Source: Solibacillus sp040274725
GTDB lineage: Bacteria > Bacillota > Bacilli > Bacillales_A > Planococcaceae
Assembly: GCA_040274725.1 (NCBI GenBank)
Contig: JBEMAQ010000003.1
Coordinates: forward strand, 1 to 64,000
Direction of reading: 5' to 3'
Length of the DNA stretch: 64,000 bases
Numbering within the stretch: position 1 is the stretch's first letter; the number at the start of each line of letters is the position of its first letter. The translations under genes and the position numbers were made by a program. Shown piece by piece: positions 42,772 to 51,176 of the stretch. The notes below the pieces were generated by a model. The model had not been told where the DNA came from and did no database searches. It saw only the letters and a program-made list of their open reading frames with translations.

Positions 42772-43330
42772 ATAAACCTTCCTTTCGAATATAAGCTTCC
42801 ACTGCGGGCTCTAATAAAAATTGTAATGTACCACCATGTTGAAGTCGTTGGCGGATAAACGTTGAAGAAAGATTGATTTCTGGTGCCTCAATCATTTGCA
42901 CAGGATATGTCGTCTCAGCTTTCGTCCCAGGACGACGTACACCAACAAACTGCACGAGACTCATAAGCTCGTCAATGCGGTACCACGTATGCAATGAATC
43001 AATCATATCGCCGCCGATAATAAAGTAAAACTTCGTATCTGGCTCACGCGCTATAAGCTCACGCATTGTATCAACTGTATACGACACCCCACCACGCGTC
43101 ATTTCAAAGCGCTCGACAGTAAACTGTGGCGACGTGGCAACCGCAAGCTCCACTAAACGCAGACGCTGCGCATTTGTCACCTCTTCAGCTACCGCTTTAT
43201 GCGGTGCTTTCGCATTTGGCATAAAGCGTACTTCGTCAAGACCGAGTGCCTCGTATGCCTCATTCGCCATAATTAAATGACCGATATGCGGTGGATTGAA
43301 CGTGCCGCCGAAAATTCCAACCTTCTTCAT
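42740..43330 (-). CDS. nadD: Nicotinate-nucleotide adenylyltransferase
   Basis: 196 residues. Nucleotidyltransferase motif GGTFNPPHIGH (8-18; H15 and H18) and the C-terminal SSTFIRQRL. It makes deamido-NAD from nicotinate mononucleotide and ATP. Upstream TAAGGTGA ribosome binding site; 12 bases after yhbY. Confidence 0.96.
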   Translation of the reverse strand: MKKVGIFGGTFNPPHIGHLIMANEAYEALGLDEVRFMPNAKAPHKAVAEEVTNAQRLRLVELAVATSPQFTVERFEMTRGGVSYTVDTMRELIAREPDTKFYFIIGGDMIDSLHTWYRIDELMSLVQFVGVRRPGTKAETTYPVQMIEAPEINLSSTFIRQRLQHGGTLQFLLEPAVEAYIRKEGLYGARRITHEN

Positions 43331-43342
43331 CGCTATATCACC

Positions 43343-43648
43343 TTACTTTTTCGCTACTTTTGGTAATACGATTTTTTTGTTGTTGCGTGATTCTTTATAT
43401 AAAACAACTGTTAAGCCGATTAATTGTACTAACTCTGCACGTGTACCTTCTGCAAGTTCATGCGCTACAACCTTTTTATCTTCTTCACAGTTATCTAAAA
43501 TACGGACTTTAATTAATTCACGTACTTCTAATACATCGCGTAATTGTGCGATCATCGCATCGTTTACGCCGCCTTTACCAACTTGGAAAATCGGGTCTAA
43601 ATGGTGTGCCTCAGCACGTAAAAAACGTTTTTGTTTACCTGTTAACAT
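43343..43648 (-). CDS. yhbY: CRM-domain RNA-binding protein YhbY (YqeI)
   Basis: 101 residues: MLTGKQKRFLRAEAHHLDPI and the GKGGVND loop of the CRM fold. Associated with the large subunit precursor. Sits between aroE and nadD with a six-base gap to aroE. Confidence 0.94.
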   Translation of the reverse strand: MLTGKQKRFLRAEAHHLDPIFQVGKGGVNDAMIAQLRDVLEVRELIKVRILDNCEEDKKVVAHELAEGTRAELVQLIGLTVVLYKESRNNKKIVLPKVAKK

Positions 43649-43653
43649 AACTT

Positions 43654-44484
43654 TTATTTTCCTCCTAATTGCTCCGTTAAACGAGCAATCATTGCATTTG
43701 TATTTGGACTTTCGCCGAGCCAGTGCTCATATGCGATGGCCCCTTGATGAACGAACATACCAAGCCCGTTCACAATTTGTGCACCTTTTTTTTCAGCCGC
43801 TACTAAAAAAGGCGTCATTAATGGATTATACACAATATCTGCGGCAATTGCGCCCTCTGGAAACTTTTCAAGTGAAAATGGTAAGTCAAAATCACCTGTC
43901 GACATGCCAGCTGGTGTTGTTTGGACGAAGATTTTGAATGTGTCAAGAGACTTCTCTGCCTGCTGCATCGAAATCGCCTGACCTGCACCCATCTCATCTA
44001 TAATCGCCTGCGCTTTTTCAATCGTACGATTCGCAATTGTAATATTTGTGTAACCCGCTTGCTGTAAGGCGAACGCAATACCGCGCGCCGCACCGCCTGC
44101 ACCAATGATTACTAATGCTTTCGTGCGATGCGCCTCACCACACGCGTCCTCTAAGGAGCGGACAAAGCCCGAGCCGTCTGTATTATAGCCCTTCAGCTTG
44201 CCCTCATTCGTACGGACTACAGTATTCACTGCGCCCATTTTCGCAGCAAGACTGTCTAATTCGTCTAGATAAGGAATAATCGCTTGTTTATGTGGGATTG
44301 TTACATTCCAGCCACTCGTACCGAGCAGCTTAAACGCCTCAACCGCCTGCTGTAAATCGTCAGGCTTTACGTGAACCGGAATATACGTCGCATCCACGCC
44401 CGCCTCTTCATACCATGCATTGTGCATTTCAGGAGACTTCGATTGTGCAATCGGATCTCCAATAACCGCAAACCACTTTTTCAT
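43654..44484 (-). CDS. aroE: Shikimate dehydrogenase
   Basis: 276 residues. Shikimate-side SKSPEMHN (16-21 region) and NVTIPHK with catalytic K66, then the NADP fold GAGGAARG at 128-135. It reduces 3-dehydroshikimate. GGAAG ribosome binding site. Between yqeH and yhbY as in Bacillus. Confidence 0.96.
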   Translation of the reverse strand: MKKWFAVIGDPIAQSKSPEMHNAWYEEAGVDATYIPVHVKPDDLQQAVEAFKLLGTSGWNVTIPHKQAIIPYLDELDSLAAKMGAVNTVVRTNEGKLKGYNTDGSGFVRSLEDACGEAHRTKALVIIGAGGAARGIAFALQQAGYTNITIANRTIEKAQAIIDEMGAGQAISMQQAEKSLDTFKIFVQTTPAGMSTGDFDLPFSLEKFPEGAIAADIVYNPLMTPFLVAAEKKGAQIVNGLGMFVHQGAIAYEHWLGESPNTNAMIARLTEQLGGK

Positions 44485-44511
44485 CGCTTTACTTCCTTTT
44501 CTCTCTATTTT

Positions 44512-45615
44512 TTAAATTAGTGACGGACGAAGGAATACTTCTACGCCCTTTGGTGCATACGCGGCGATGACAACGCCTGCATGTTGCACTGTAATCCAGC
44601 CAAGACCGGAAAAGACCACATCTGTCTTCGCTTCTTTAATGGAGAACTCATGACGCACTAGCTCTGGAAGTTTGTCAATATGCGCCGCTGTTGGTGGTGC
44701 AAGTAGCTCCCCTTTATGCTCTGCGTATAAGGTATCCGCTTTTTCAAGCTTCGTGCGGTGAATCGGTAGGTCGTTTGCTACGTGCACGGTAAATGCCGAG
44801 CGTTCACCTTTAATGAAATCAAAGCGTGCAAGTGCACCGATGAACAGTGTTTGCCCTTCGTTTTGCTGATACACTTTTGGCTTAATTTCTTTTTTCGGCA
44901 TAATATATTTTAGCTCACTCGAGTCAATGTGGTGTGCCATTTGGTGATGATTAATAATGCCTGGTGTATCATAAAGCGCCGAGCCGTCATCTAGTGGAAT
45001 CTCAATCATATCAAGCGTTGTGCCTGGGAAGTGTGACGTTGTAATGACCTCACCCTCACCTGTTGCTTGCTTAATAATACGGTTGATGAATGTTGATTTC
45101 CCTACGTTTGTACAGCCAACAACGAATACATCCTTGCCACCGCGGTATTCCTCGATTGCCTCAACAATCTCCGCCATGCCCATGCCTTTATGTGCAGATA
45201 CTAATTTTACGTCGACTGGCTTTAGGCCAAGTGCCTTTGCCTCGCGCTTTAACCAGTTTACGACCTTTTTCTCTTTCACGGATCTTGGAAGTAGGTCTGC
45301 TTTATTTGCTACAAGTAATACGGGATTTTTCCCAACAAAGCGGTGCAAACCTGGTAACCAGCTACCGTTGAAATCAAAAATGTCGACGATCTTTACAATC
45401 AGTCCGTCCTGCTGACCAAGACCATTTAAAATGCGTAAAAAGTCGTCATCTGTTAGGCTAACTGGTTGAATTTCGTTATAGTTTTTCAAACGGAAGCAGC
45501 GCTGGCAAATAATGACCTCTTTCTCAAGTGAAGAGGCAGGTGCATAGCCTAATCCGTTTTTATCTTCTGTTTGAATCACTGTACCGCATCCGATACAGTT
45601 TGGCATTTCATTCAT
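44512..45615 (-). CDS. yqeH: Ribosome-assembly GTPase YqeH
   Basis: 367 residues. N-terminal zinc finger C7, C10, C37 and C40, then a circularly permuted GTPase: G4 NKADLLP precedes G1 GCTNVGKST and G3 DTPG. Needed for 30S biogenesis. AGGAGG ribosome binding site; follows yqeG at 140 bases with hairpins in between. Confidence 0.96.
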   Translation of the reverse strand: MNEMPNCIGCGTVIQTEDKNGLGYAPASSLEKEVIICQRCFRLKNYNEIQPVSLTDDDFLRILNGLGQQDGLIVKIVDIFDFNGSWLPGLHRFVGKNPVLLVANKADLLPRSVKEKKVVNWLKREAKALGLKPVDVKLVSAHKGMGMAEIVEAIEEYRGGKDVFVVGCTNVGKSTFINRIIKQATGEGEVITTSHFPGTTLDMIEIPLDDGSALYDTPGIINHHQMAHHIDSSELKYIMPKKEIKPKVYQQNEGQTLFIGALARFDFIKGERSAFTVHVANDLPIHRTKLEKADTLYAEHKGELLAPPTAAHIDKLPELVRHEFSIKEAKTDVVFSGLGWITVQHAGVVIAAYAPKGVEVFLRPSLI

Positions 45616-45706
45616 ACAAGTTGTTCCTCCTATCCATTACATCCCGGCTCATACATGTCCCAACTTTTTTGGAGCAAGTCCAGAAAAGTTGAGCCATCCG
45701 TCAGGT

Positions 45707-45766
45707 ATTTATTTTCCATGCCCTGTCGCACGGAAAATAAAAGCACGCGGGAACATTATTCCCACG
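45707..45766 (-). terminator. Hairpins between yqeG and yqeH
   Basis: Two adjoining stems: TTATTTTCC / GGAAAATAA (about 45707-45740) and CGTGGGAA / TTCCCGCG around the yqeG stop (about 45744-45765). Neither has a long T run on the minus strand, so partial termination or mRNA end protection is possible rather than a clean stop. Confidence 0.45.
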
Positions 45767-46268
45767 TTTTTTTTCCTTTTCGTTTTAAATCATTGAATAC
45801 ACGGCGCTCAACAAAGCGATTAAAAAGCGTGACAAAGCCGTCCGACTCAGCAACCGGGCGGACTAAAAATGTATACAGCTTTTGACGTTTCGCCCCCATG
45901 ACATCCGTTAGTAACTGGTCGCCTACCATTGCGACCTCGTGACGCTGCAGCTTCAAGCTGACAAGCCCTGCATAATACGCAGTGCCTAGTGGCTTTTTCG
46001 CACGGTGAATGTACGGAATCCCAAGTGGTTCTGCAAAACGCTTCACGCGCTCCTCGTGATTATTCGATGCGATAATCACACGAATTCCTGCCTCTGCAAG
46101 CTCTCGCATCCAAGCCGCGATTTCTTCGGTCGCGTCCGGGCGGTCCCACTCAACAAGTGTATTATCTAAATCGGTAATAATCCCTTTGATGCCATTTGCG
46201 TGTAATTTTTCTGGTGTAATATCGAATACACTGTTTACAAATTCATCTGGTAATAAAAAATTGTACAA
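45756..46268 (-). CDS. yqeG: HAD-superfamily phosphatase YqeG (HAD-IIIA)
   Basis: 170 residues from TTG with GAGGGG eight bases upstream. The HAD motifs are DLDNT at 33-37, IIASNN, KKPLGT and VGDQLLTDVMGA. Probably a phosphatidylglycerophosphate phosphatase-like protein (PgpP-like family) or other phosphatase; substrate unproven. Standard neighbour of yqeH. Confidence 0.92.
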   Translation of the reverse strand: MYNFLLPDEFVNSVFDITPEKLHANGIKGIITDLDNTLVEWDRPDATEEIAAWMRELAEAGIRVIIASNNHEERVKRFAEPLGIPYIHRAKKPLGTAYYAGLVSLKLQRHEVAMVGDQLLTDVMGAKRQKLYTFLVRPVAESDGFVTLFNRFVERRVFNDLKRKGKKTWE

Positions 46269-46302
46269 AATTGTGTCCCCTCACCCAAAGATTATTTTAT
46301 CA

Positions 46303-47085
46303 TTATAGCACAGTTGCGAACGCTTCTCCCATTTTAATCGCTCGTCCTTCTCTGACATGATCGTGGAATGCGACACTATTCTCTTCAAATAACATAACGA
46401 CGGTTGAACCAAACGAAAAATAACCGACCTCTTCACCCTTTTTCCAGGCTGTCGATGTGTTCGTTAGCTTAATTGAATTAACAAACATTGCACCAACTTT
46501 TATAAAGGCAAAATGCTGATGATCTGCAAATGCTACTTCACTTACCATGCGATAATTATGACTAATCGGCTTTTTGCCATATGTCAGCCCTGCACGGTTC
46601 ACCGGGTAGGATTTTTGACCAAGCACATATTGACGCACAACCGTTCCGTTAAACGGACTATGTATACGGTGGTAATCTGCTGGACTTAAATAAAACACGA
46701 TATACTGACCATTCCGGTAGCGCGTTGCCTGCTTTTCATGACCAAGCAAATCTATCAACGTATAGGGCTGATTTTTCACCGTAAACGTCATATCCTCTTG
46801 AATCACGCCGCACGATTCAATCTTCGCATCCACTGGACTTGCGAAAATAGCGTCTCCTTCAGCTACTGGACGTGCTGCTTCTTTTAATGTGCGCACAAAA
46901 AATTGTTGCAACGAATCAAATTCACCGGTTGATTTTGAAACTTCCTCTATATTAATTCCGTATACATTACTGTAGCTACGAATTAATTTTTTACTCATTT
47001 TTGATGCTGTGATCGTTTTTAATACATTTGAGCTCGCTTTTCCGTTCGTTAATTCAATTAAACGCTGGTAAACTGTTTCTCGCAT
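46303..47085 (-). CDS. psd: Phosphatidylserine decarboxylase proenzyme
   Basis: 260 residues. The self-cleavage site is FGST (G226-S227; S227 becomes the pyruvoyl group), with charge-relay D86 and H142 (DYHRIHSP). It makes phosphatidylethanolamine from phosphatidylserine at the membrane. Divergent from pssA, the gene for the preceding enzyme, across 230 bases. GGGAGG ribosome binding site. Confidence 0.96.
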   Translation of the reverse strand: MRETVYQRLIELTNGKASSNVLKTITASKMSKKLIRSYSNVYGINIEEVSKSTGEFDSLQQFFVRTLKEAARPVAEGDAIFASPVDAKIESCGVIQEDMTFTVKNQPYTLIDLLGHEKQATRYRNGQYIVFYLSPADYHRIHSPFNGTVVRQYVLGQKSYPVNRAGLTYGKKPISHNYRMVSEVAFADHQHFAFIKVGAMFVNSIKLTNTSTAWKKGEEVGYFSFGSTVVMLFEENSVAFHDHVREGRAIKMGEAFATVL

Positions 47086-47189
47086 TTACGAACCTCCCGT
47101 CTAGTAAAAGATAATTATATAATGGAACACGTCATGTGAAAAGGATTGATTAGTTTTTTCAACGTATACCTTTTTTCCGATTTTCGAAG

Positions 47190-47195
47190 TATAAT
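47190..47195 (+). promoter_or_regulatory. -10 element upstream of pssA
   Basis: TATAAT on the plus strand; no good -35 box at 17 bases. A start near 47202 would give a leader of about 115 bases that contains the overlapping inverted repeats below. Confidence 0.4.
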
Positions 47196-47230
47196 AAAAT
47201 GTAATTGCAATCATGCATTTGTTCATTTTG

Positions 47231-47285
47231 AAGTAGGCTTATAGAGTCGCTATTGATTTTGTCCTACTTTTAACCAAGACTCTAT
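47231..47285 (+). promoter_or_regulatory. Overlapping inverted repeats (possible pseudoknot) in the pssA leader
   Basis: Segment A, AAGTAGG (47231-47237), pairs with A', CCTACTT (47263-47269); segment B, ATAGAGTC (47241-47248), pairs with B', GACTCTAT (47278-47285). The order A-B-A'-B' is that of an H-type pseudoknot. It ends 32 bases before the pssA start. Both pairings are perfect; A can extend by one G-U pair. It may be an RNA switch or, as DNA, two interleaved operators. I know no described element with this layout before pssA. Confidence 0.45.
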
Positions 47286-47317
47286 TTATTCTGAAAGTGC
47301 AAAGGAGTGTTTCCTCT

Positions 47318-47857
47318 ATGTTTCTTCTTGGGAAGGTCGATTCGACTGTGAAGAAAATTAAATCGCACGCTGCAAATTTAATCACGTTATGTAATATGGC
47401 GTTTGGTGGTGCGGCGATTATGGCCACGCTAAACGAATCCTATAGCTATAGTGTATTATTTATTTTTATCGCAGCATTTTTAGATCGCTACGACGGTAAG
47501 GTAGCACGCAAGTACAATCAAGAATCAGAGCTTGGCAAGCAGCTCGACTCGATGGGTGATATTATTTCATTCGGTATCGCACCAGCACTATTAATGTATG
47601 AAGTGGCGATTATCGACTTCGGTGTCGCAGCAATGGCGATGACCGTATTATACATCAGCTGTGGTGCGCTACGTTTAGCACGCTTCAACGTCATGGAATC
47701 AACAGGCTACTTTGTTGGTTTACCGATTACAGCAGCCGGAACACTGCTGACGTTCTCGTATTTCTTCGTACACTACATTTCACCTGTAGCGTATATGTTC
47801 TTAATACCGGTTTTAGCAATTTTAATGGTAAGCACATTTACATTAAAAAAAGTATAA
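47318..47857 (+). CDS. pssA: CDP-diacylglycerol-serine O-phosphatidyltransferase
   Basis: 179 residues. The CDP-alcohol phosphotransferase signature is complete: D56, D59-G60, A63-R64, G73, D77 and D81. Six or so membrane helices. It makes phosphatidylserine, the substrate of the divergent psd gene product. ATG with GGAG about ten bases upstream; a TTG/ATG seven codons earlier lacks spacing. The stop codon is inside the terminator stem. Confidence 0.95.
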   Translation: MFLLGKVDSTVKKIKSHAANLITLCNMAFGGAAIMATLNESYSYSVLFIFIAAFLDRYDGKVARKYNQESELGKQLDSMGDIISFGIAPALLMYEVAIIDFGVAAMAMTVLYISCGALRLARFNVMESTGYFVGLPITAAGTLLTFSYFFVHYISPVAYMFLIPVLAILMVSTFTLKKV

Positions 47858-47886
47858 GAGCCACGTGCTCTTATACTTTTTTTCAT
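47848..47886 (+). terminator. Terminator after pssA
   Basis: AGTATAAGAGC / GCTCTTATACT stem with a CACGT-type loop and TTTTTTTC tail; it contains the pssA stop codon. Confidence 0.93.
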
Positions 47887-47903
47887 TTTTAGCTAAATTT
47901 CAT

Positions 47904-47911
47904 CATATACT
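47904..47911 (+). promoter_or_regulatory. Candidate sigma-E -10 element for sigK
   Basis: CATATACT differs from the sigma-E -10 consensus CATACAnT at one or two positions and lies about 37 bases before the sigK start. Fits sigma-E control of sigK in Bacillus; a -35 match is weak. Confidence 0.4.
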
Positions 47912-47940
47912 ACCCATAAAAAGACGAAAGGAGTCGTTTT

Positions 47941-48681
47941 TTGAGCGGATTTTTATCACTTATGCAACTGTGGTTTGAGCTCCCTGCACTACTTGGTTAT
48001 TTAAAAGGCCAATCCTTTTCAAAACCCTTCTCACGTCAAGAGGAAGAGCAAGTTATCCAGCAATTTTTAAATGGTAGCGAACAGGCACGGCTTGATTTGA
48101 TTGAGCGTAATATGCGACTCGTTGCGCATGTCGTCAAAAAATTCCACCCGGCGCATGAGCAGCTAGATGATTATATTTCAATTGGTACAATCGGTTTAAT
48201 GAAAGCCGTAGCTAGCTACACACCTGACAAAAAAACACGGCTTGCCACCTATGCCGCACGATGTATCGAAAATGAAATTTTAATGCATTTACGCGCGCAA
48301 AAAAAGGTGCAAAAGGATGTATCGATTTTCGAACCAATCGGCATGGATAAAGACGGGCAATCCTTGCAAATTCGTGACCTGCTCCAGCTTGACGAGCCGC
48401 CCGCCGATGAGAAAATTGCCCAGCAGGAGCATTTTGCGCTGCTGTACCGCTATTTAAATACACTCGAACCACGCGAGCTTGAAATTATCTCGTACCGCTA
48501 TGGCCTCCAAAATCGCGACCCACTCACACAAAAGGAAATCGCACTAAAATTGAATATTTCACGGAGCTACGTCTCACGTATTGAAAAACGCGCGCTTATT
48601 AAGCTGTATCAACAATTTAAGCATAATCAGCCAAACGAAAAGGAGACTGCGCCAGCGCACAGCCTCCCAAAAGAATTATAG
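47941..48681 (+). CDS. sigK: Pro-sigma-K, late mother-cell sigma factor
   Basis: 246 residues from TTG (GGAG about nine bases upstream). Aligned with B. subtilis pro-sigma-K, the first 19 residues (MSGFLSLMQLWFELPALLG) form the membrane-associated pro-sequence, with cleavage expected just before YLKGQSFSKP. Region 2 (RLVAHVVKKF, SIGTIGLMKA, KLATYAARCIENEILMHLR-like) and region 4 (LNISRSYVSRIEKRAL) are intact. The gene is uninterrupted, without the skin element of B. subtilis 168. Its 3' end overlaps that of mtnN by six bases with no terminator between them. Confidence 0.95.
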   Translation: MSGFLSLMQLWFELPALLGYLKGQSFSKPFSRQEEEQVIQQFLNGSEQARLDLIERNMRLVAHVVKKFHPAHEQLDDYISIGTIGLMKAVASYTPDKKTRLATYAARCIENEILMHLRAQKKVQKDVSIFEPIGMDKDGQSLQIRDLLQLDEPPADEKIAQQEHFALLYRYLNTLEPRELEIISYRYGLQNRDPLTQKEIALKLNISRSYVSRIEKRALIKLYQQFKHNQPNEKETAPAHSLPKEL

Positions 48682-49374
48682 CTTTGTAATCGCCTTTAAC
48701 ACCACTTCTGTTGAATGCTTCGCTGCGATTGGTAAAAACTCGTCAAAGCTGATGTTATTTGATTCTTTCCCTGCGATATCCGATAGTGCGCGGATCACAA
48801 CGAATGGTGTACCGAATTGGTAGCATACTTGCGCGACACCGGCCGCTTCCATTTCACATGCTTTCATCGTTGGGAATAATTCGCGTACTGCTGCAACACG
48901 TACAGGGTCTGCCATAAATACATCGCCCGAACAAATTAAACCGACACCGTAAGCATGCTCGCCTACTTCTTCTACTGCTTGTTTTGCGATTTCGATTAAT
49001 TTAGCATCTGCCACGAACGCTGCTGGCATGCCACCCGCCATTTGACCTGGCACGTAGCCGAATGCTGTTACATCTACATCATGGTGACGCACTTCATCTG
49101 AAATAACAACTGCTCCAACATCCAATGTCACATCAAAGCCACCAGCAGAACCTGTATTAATGACTACATCCGGGTTAAATTGCTGTAATAAAATCGTTGT
49201 GCCCATTGCGGCATTTACTTTTCCGATACCCGATTTTAGTAAGACAATGTCTTTTCCTTCGTACGTACCTGTTGTAAATTCACTATTTGCGATTGTTACT
49301 GTTTTTGCGTTTGTTAGCGCCTCGCGAAGCTGTTCTACCTCTTGCTCCATTGCACCGATTACTGCGATTTTCAT
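48676..49374 (-). CDS. mtnN: 5'-methylthioadenosine/S-adenosylhomocysteine nucleosidase
   Basis: 232 residues from MKIAVIGAMEQEV, with GGAGG ten bases upstream; a longer frame lacks a site. Contains SGIGKVNAA, GSAGG, SGDVFMAD, EMEAAGVAQV and the catalytic Asp in LSDIAG. It releases adenine from methylthioadenosine and SAH. The tail overlaps convergently with sigK by six bases. Confidence 0.95.
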   Translation of the reverse strand: MKIAVIGAMEQEVEQLREALTNAKTVTIANSEFTTGTYEGKDIVLLKSGIGKVNAAMGTTILLQQFNPDVVINTGSAGGFDVTLDVGAVVISDEVRHHDVDVTAFGYVPGQMAGGMPAAFVADAKLIEIAKQAVEEVGEHAYGVGLICSGDVFMADPVRVAAVRELFPTMKACEMEAAGVAQVCYQFGTPFVVIRALSDIAGKESNNISFDEFLPIAAKHSTEVVLKAITKL

Positions 49375-49404
49375 TAATAAATACCCTCCAAAATTCACGT
49401 TTCC

Positions 49405-49622
49405 TTACAAGAAAAGCGCTCAAGCGCCTGGTTAGCCCCGAGTGAGCCAACCGCCACATCCATGTGGCAGGCTCCCAATGACTCACGTCGTGTGAGCCTC
49501 AGTTGCTGGAGAGCCCGAAGTGAAAGTGCGCTCTTCAACTTTCACCCGAGGGAGCAGACCGCGACCTCGAGGGGCTGGCGCTTTAGCCTAGACAATGCTA
49601 AAACGCTAAATTTTATACTTTC
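49405..49622. repeat. GC-rich intergenic repeat element between mtnN and yrrS
   Basis: A mosaic of inverted repeats in an AT-rich surrounding: GCCACAT / ATGTGGC (about 49453-49468), GAGTGAGCC...GACTCAC, AGTGAAAGTGCG...AACTTTCACCC and the block GACCTCGAGGGGCTGGCGC...GCCTAGAC...AAATTTTATACTTTCT (49563-49622). The last block recurs at 62997. CTCGAGG-x-CTAG-type blocks are common intergenic repeats in Bacillus-like genomes. No ORF is convincing; it may end the yrrS transcript or be a non-autonomous mobile repeat. Confidence 0.7.
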
Positions 49623-49663
49623 TTACCTTACAAGACTAAAAGATACGCATCGTTACGTCAAGC

Positions 49664-50287
49664 TTAATACGCACCAGCTAGCGTTTTTAGTACCTCTAAC
49701 TTCACTGGTTTCCAGCCCGTCTCGCCTATCCATTCAATGCTAACACGGTACATTTTCGAGCCATCCTTTGAGGTTACAACAGCAATCGCGCTGGATGCTG
49801 AGCCGTTATTTTTCACACTTTTCACAAAGCTCTCCTCTTGCACTAAATCGGTCACACTAAAAATAGCAGCTAGCTTTTCCTCATAATCAATATGTCCTTT
49901 TTGAAATGTCGACGTATGCGGTCCCGTTTGCTCCGTTGGATGAACTGACCATGCCTCATTTGTCTGAATCTCTTCTACAACTGGGTCATCTGTTACCGTA
50001 ACAATTGTATTTTCGCCTGTCGGCTCCTCGACTAGTACCTCTTCCTCGACAGGCTCTTCAGCTAGGTCTTCTGTTACAACATCCTCCACGGGCTCAGGCG
50101 GCTTAGTAGATGCTACCTCTTCATTACCACTCGTCGCAATCGTCACCGCCAGAATAATAACCGTTAGCGCAGCTGCGACAACTATATATAAATTTAAATA
50201 CTTGCCAACTTTATTAATTTTCGCGAGTCGTTTATTTTCCTCTGCATATTCACTACGCGTGACAAATCGTTTTCGGTTTACACCCAA
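49664..50287 (-). CDS. yrrS: YrrS-family (DUF1510) membrane protein
   Basis: 207 residues from TTG (GGAGG about nine bases upstream). A basic cytoplasmic start (RKRFVTRSEYAEENKRLAKI), one membrane helix (about 30-50), an acidic Glu/Val/Pro spacer (60-110) and the C-terminal DUF1510 domain with MYRVSIEWIGETGWKPV. Bacillus yrrS lies near greA and pbpI; no penicillin-binding protein gene is next to it here. Possibly involved in the spore/wall but unproven. Confidence 0.85.
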   Translation of the reverse strand: MGVNRKRFVTRSEYAEENKRLAKINKVGKYLNLYIVVAAALTVIILAVTIATSGNEEVASTKPPEPVEDVVTEDLAEEPVEEEVLVEEPTGENTIVTVTDDPVVEEIQTNEAWSVHPTEQTGPHTSTFQKGHIDYEEKLAAIFSVTDLVQEESFVKSVKNNGSASSAIAVVTSKDGSKMYRVSIEWIGETGWKPVKLEVLKTLAGAY

Positions 50288-50349
50288 ATCTAATCCCTCC
50301 TACATAATTATTGTAGCAAGAAAAGAGCATTGTGCCTACTTTGGACGAA

Positions 50350-50394
50350 TAGAAAAACCACCGACCTCGCCTCAGCAAAGTCGGTGGTTTTTAC
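50350..50394 (-). terminator. Terminator after greA
   Basis: AAAAACCACCGAC / GTCGGTGGTTTTT stem with a 14-base loop; T run on the minus strand side. Overlaps no gene. Confidence 0.88.
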
Positions 50395-50395
50395 A

Positions 50396-50881
50396 TTATT
50401 TAACTTCTGTAATTTCTACTTCCATGTCGCCGCCTGGCGTTGATAATTTTACTTTATCGCCTACAGCATGACCCATTAACGCTTTTGCGATTGGTGAATC
50501 ATTTGAAATACGGCCTTCAAGTGGATCTGCTTCAGCAGAACCAACGATTGTATAAGATTCTTCAAAGTTTGCGCGCTTGCCGCCAATTAGCTCATCAAAT
50601 GTTACAGTTGAGCCTAATTTTACAGCGCCGCCTACTTCATCTTCTGTAATAATAAGTGCATTGCGCAGCATCGTCTCGATTGTTCCAATACGACCTTCCA
50701 CAAAGCCTTGTTCTTCTTTCGCTGAATCGTACTCTGAGTTCTCAGAAAGGTCACCGTGTGAACGTGCTTCTTGAATACGTCCGACAACCTCTTTACGCTT
50801 CGTTGTTTTTAAATACTCTAGTTCTTCTTCTAATTTCTCTTTACCCGCAACTGTCATTGGGTATTGTTTTTCGTTAGACAA
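50396..50881 (-). CDS. greA: Transcription elongation factor GreA
   Basis: 161 residues from TTG (GGAG-TGAGG upstream), beginning LSNEKQYPMTVAGKEKLEEE. N-terminal coiled coil with DLSENSEYDSAKEEQ (acidic tip) and FKBP-like C-terminal domain ending GDKVKLSTPGGDMEVEITEV. It rescues backtracked RNA polymerase. A longer frame of 30 codons has no site. Separated from udk by a terminator. Confidence 0.96.
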   Translation of the reverse strand: MSNEKQYPMTVAGKEKLEEELEYLKTTKRKEVVGRIQEARSHGDLSENSEYDSAKEEQGFVEGRIGTIETMLRNALIITEDEVGGAVKLGSTVTFDELIGGKRANFEESYTIVGSAEADPLEGRISNDSPIAKALMGHAVGDKVKLSTPGGDMEVEITEVK

Positions 50882-51102
50882 AATCCTCACTCCTTCAAAT
50901 TCGCTCGAAAACTTTATTTTACACAAGTGCAATCGTTTTCTTTTTTTATTAAAGATAAAAAATCGGTCCATAACATAAAACCCGACTACTAGTTAAACGT
51001 ATGAAAAAATATCATTCATTAGAAGATATTTTAACACGCATTTACTCTTAGTCGAATTTTCGCTACTACCTATAAAATGGACTATTGTAAATCCACTAAT
51101 TA
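50882..51102 (-). other. Untranslated stretch upstream of greA
   Basis: About 220 bases with the greA leader and probable promoter (a TAAAAT element at about 50919, no clear -35). No ORF or recognised RNA element. Confidence 0.35.
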
Positions 51103-51132
51103 AAGGCATACCCCAAAAAGAGGGGCATGCAC
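51103..51132 (-). terminator. Terminator after udk
   Basis: GGCAT-x-CCCC / GGGG-x-ATGC stem around AAAAAGA, T-rich on the minus strand. Ends the yrrM-yrrN-yrrO-udk operon. Confidence 0.75.
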
Positions 51133-51176
51133 TGACTGCACAAAATTAATAGTAATAATTATCCTTTTCCATCATA

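Noticed and set aside
43296..43937. Plus-strand frame of 213 codons spanning nadD, yhbY and aroE
   Set aside because: Antisense to three conserved genes with intact motifs; no start signal.
47161..47317. Known riboswitch upstream of pssA
   Set aside because: The interleaved repeats match no riboswitch motif I know; kept only as an unexplained structure.
48212..48472. Minus-strand frame inside sigK
   Set aside because: Antisense to a conserved sigma factor; no start signal.
47941..48681. sigK as sigE, sigF or sigG
   Set aside because: The hydrophobic 19-residue pro-sequence followed by YLKGQSFSKP and the region 2 and 4 pattern match sigma-K; no spoIIGA or spoIIA genes adjoin.
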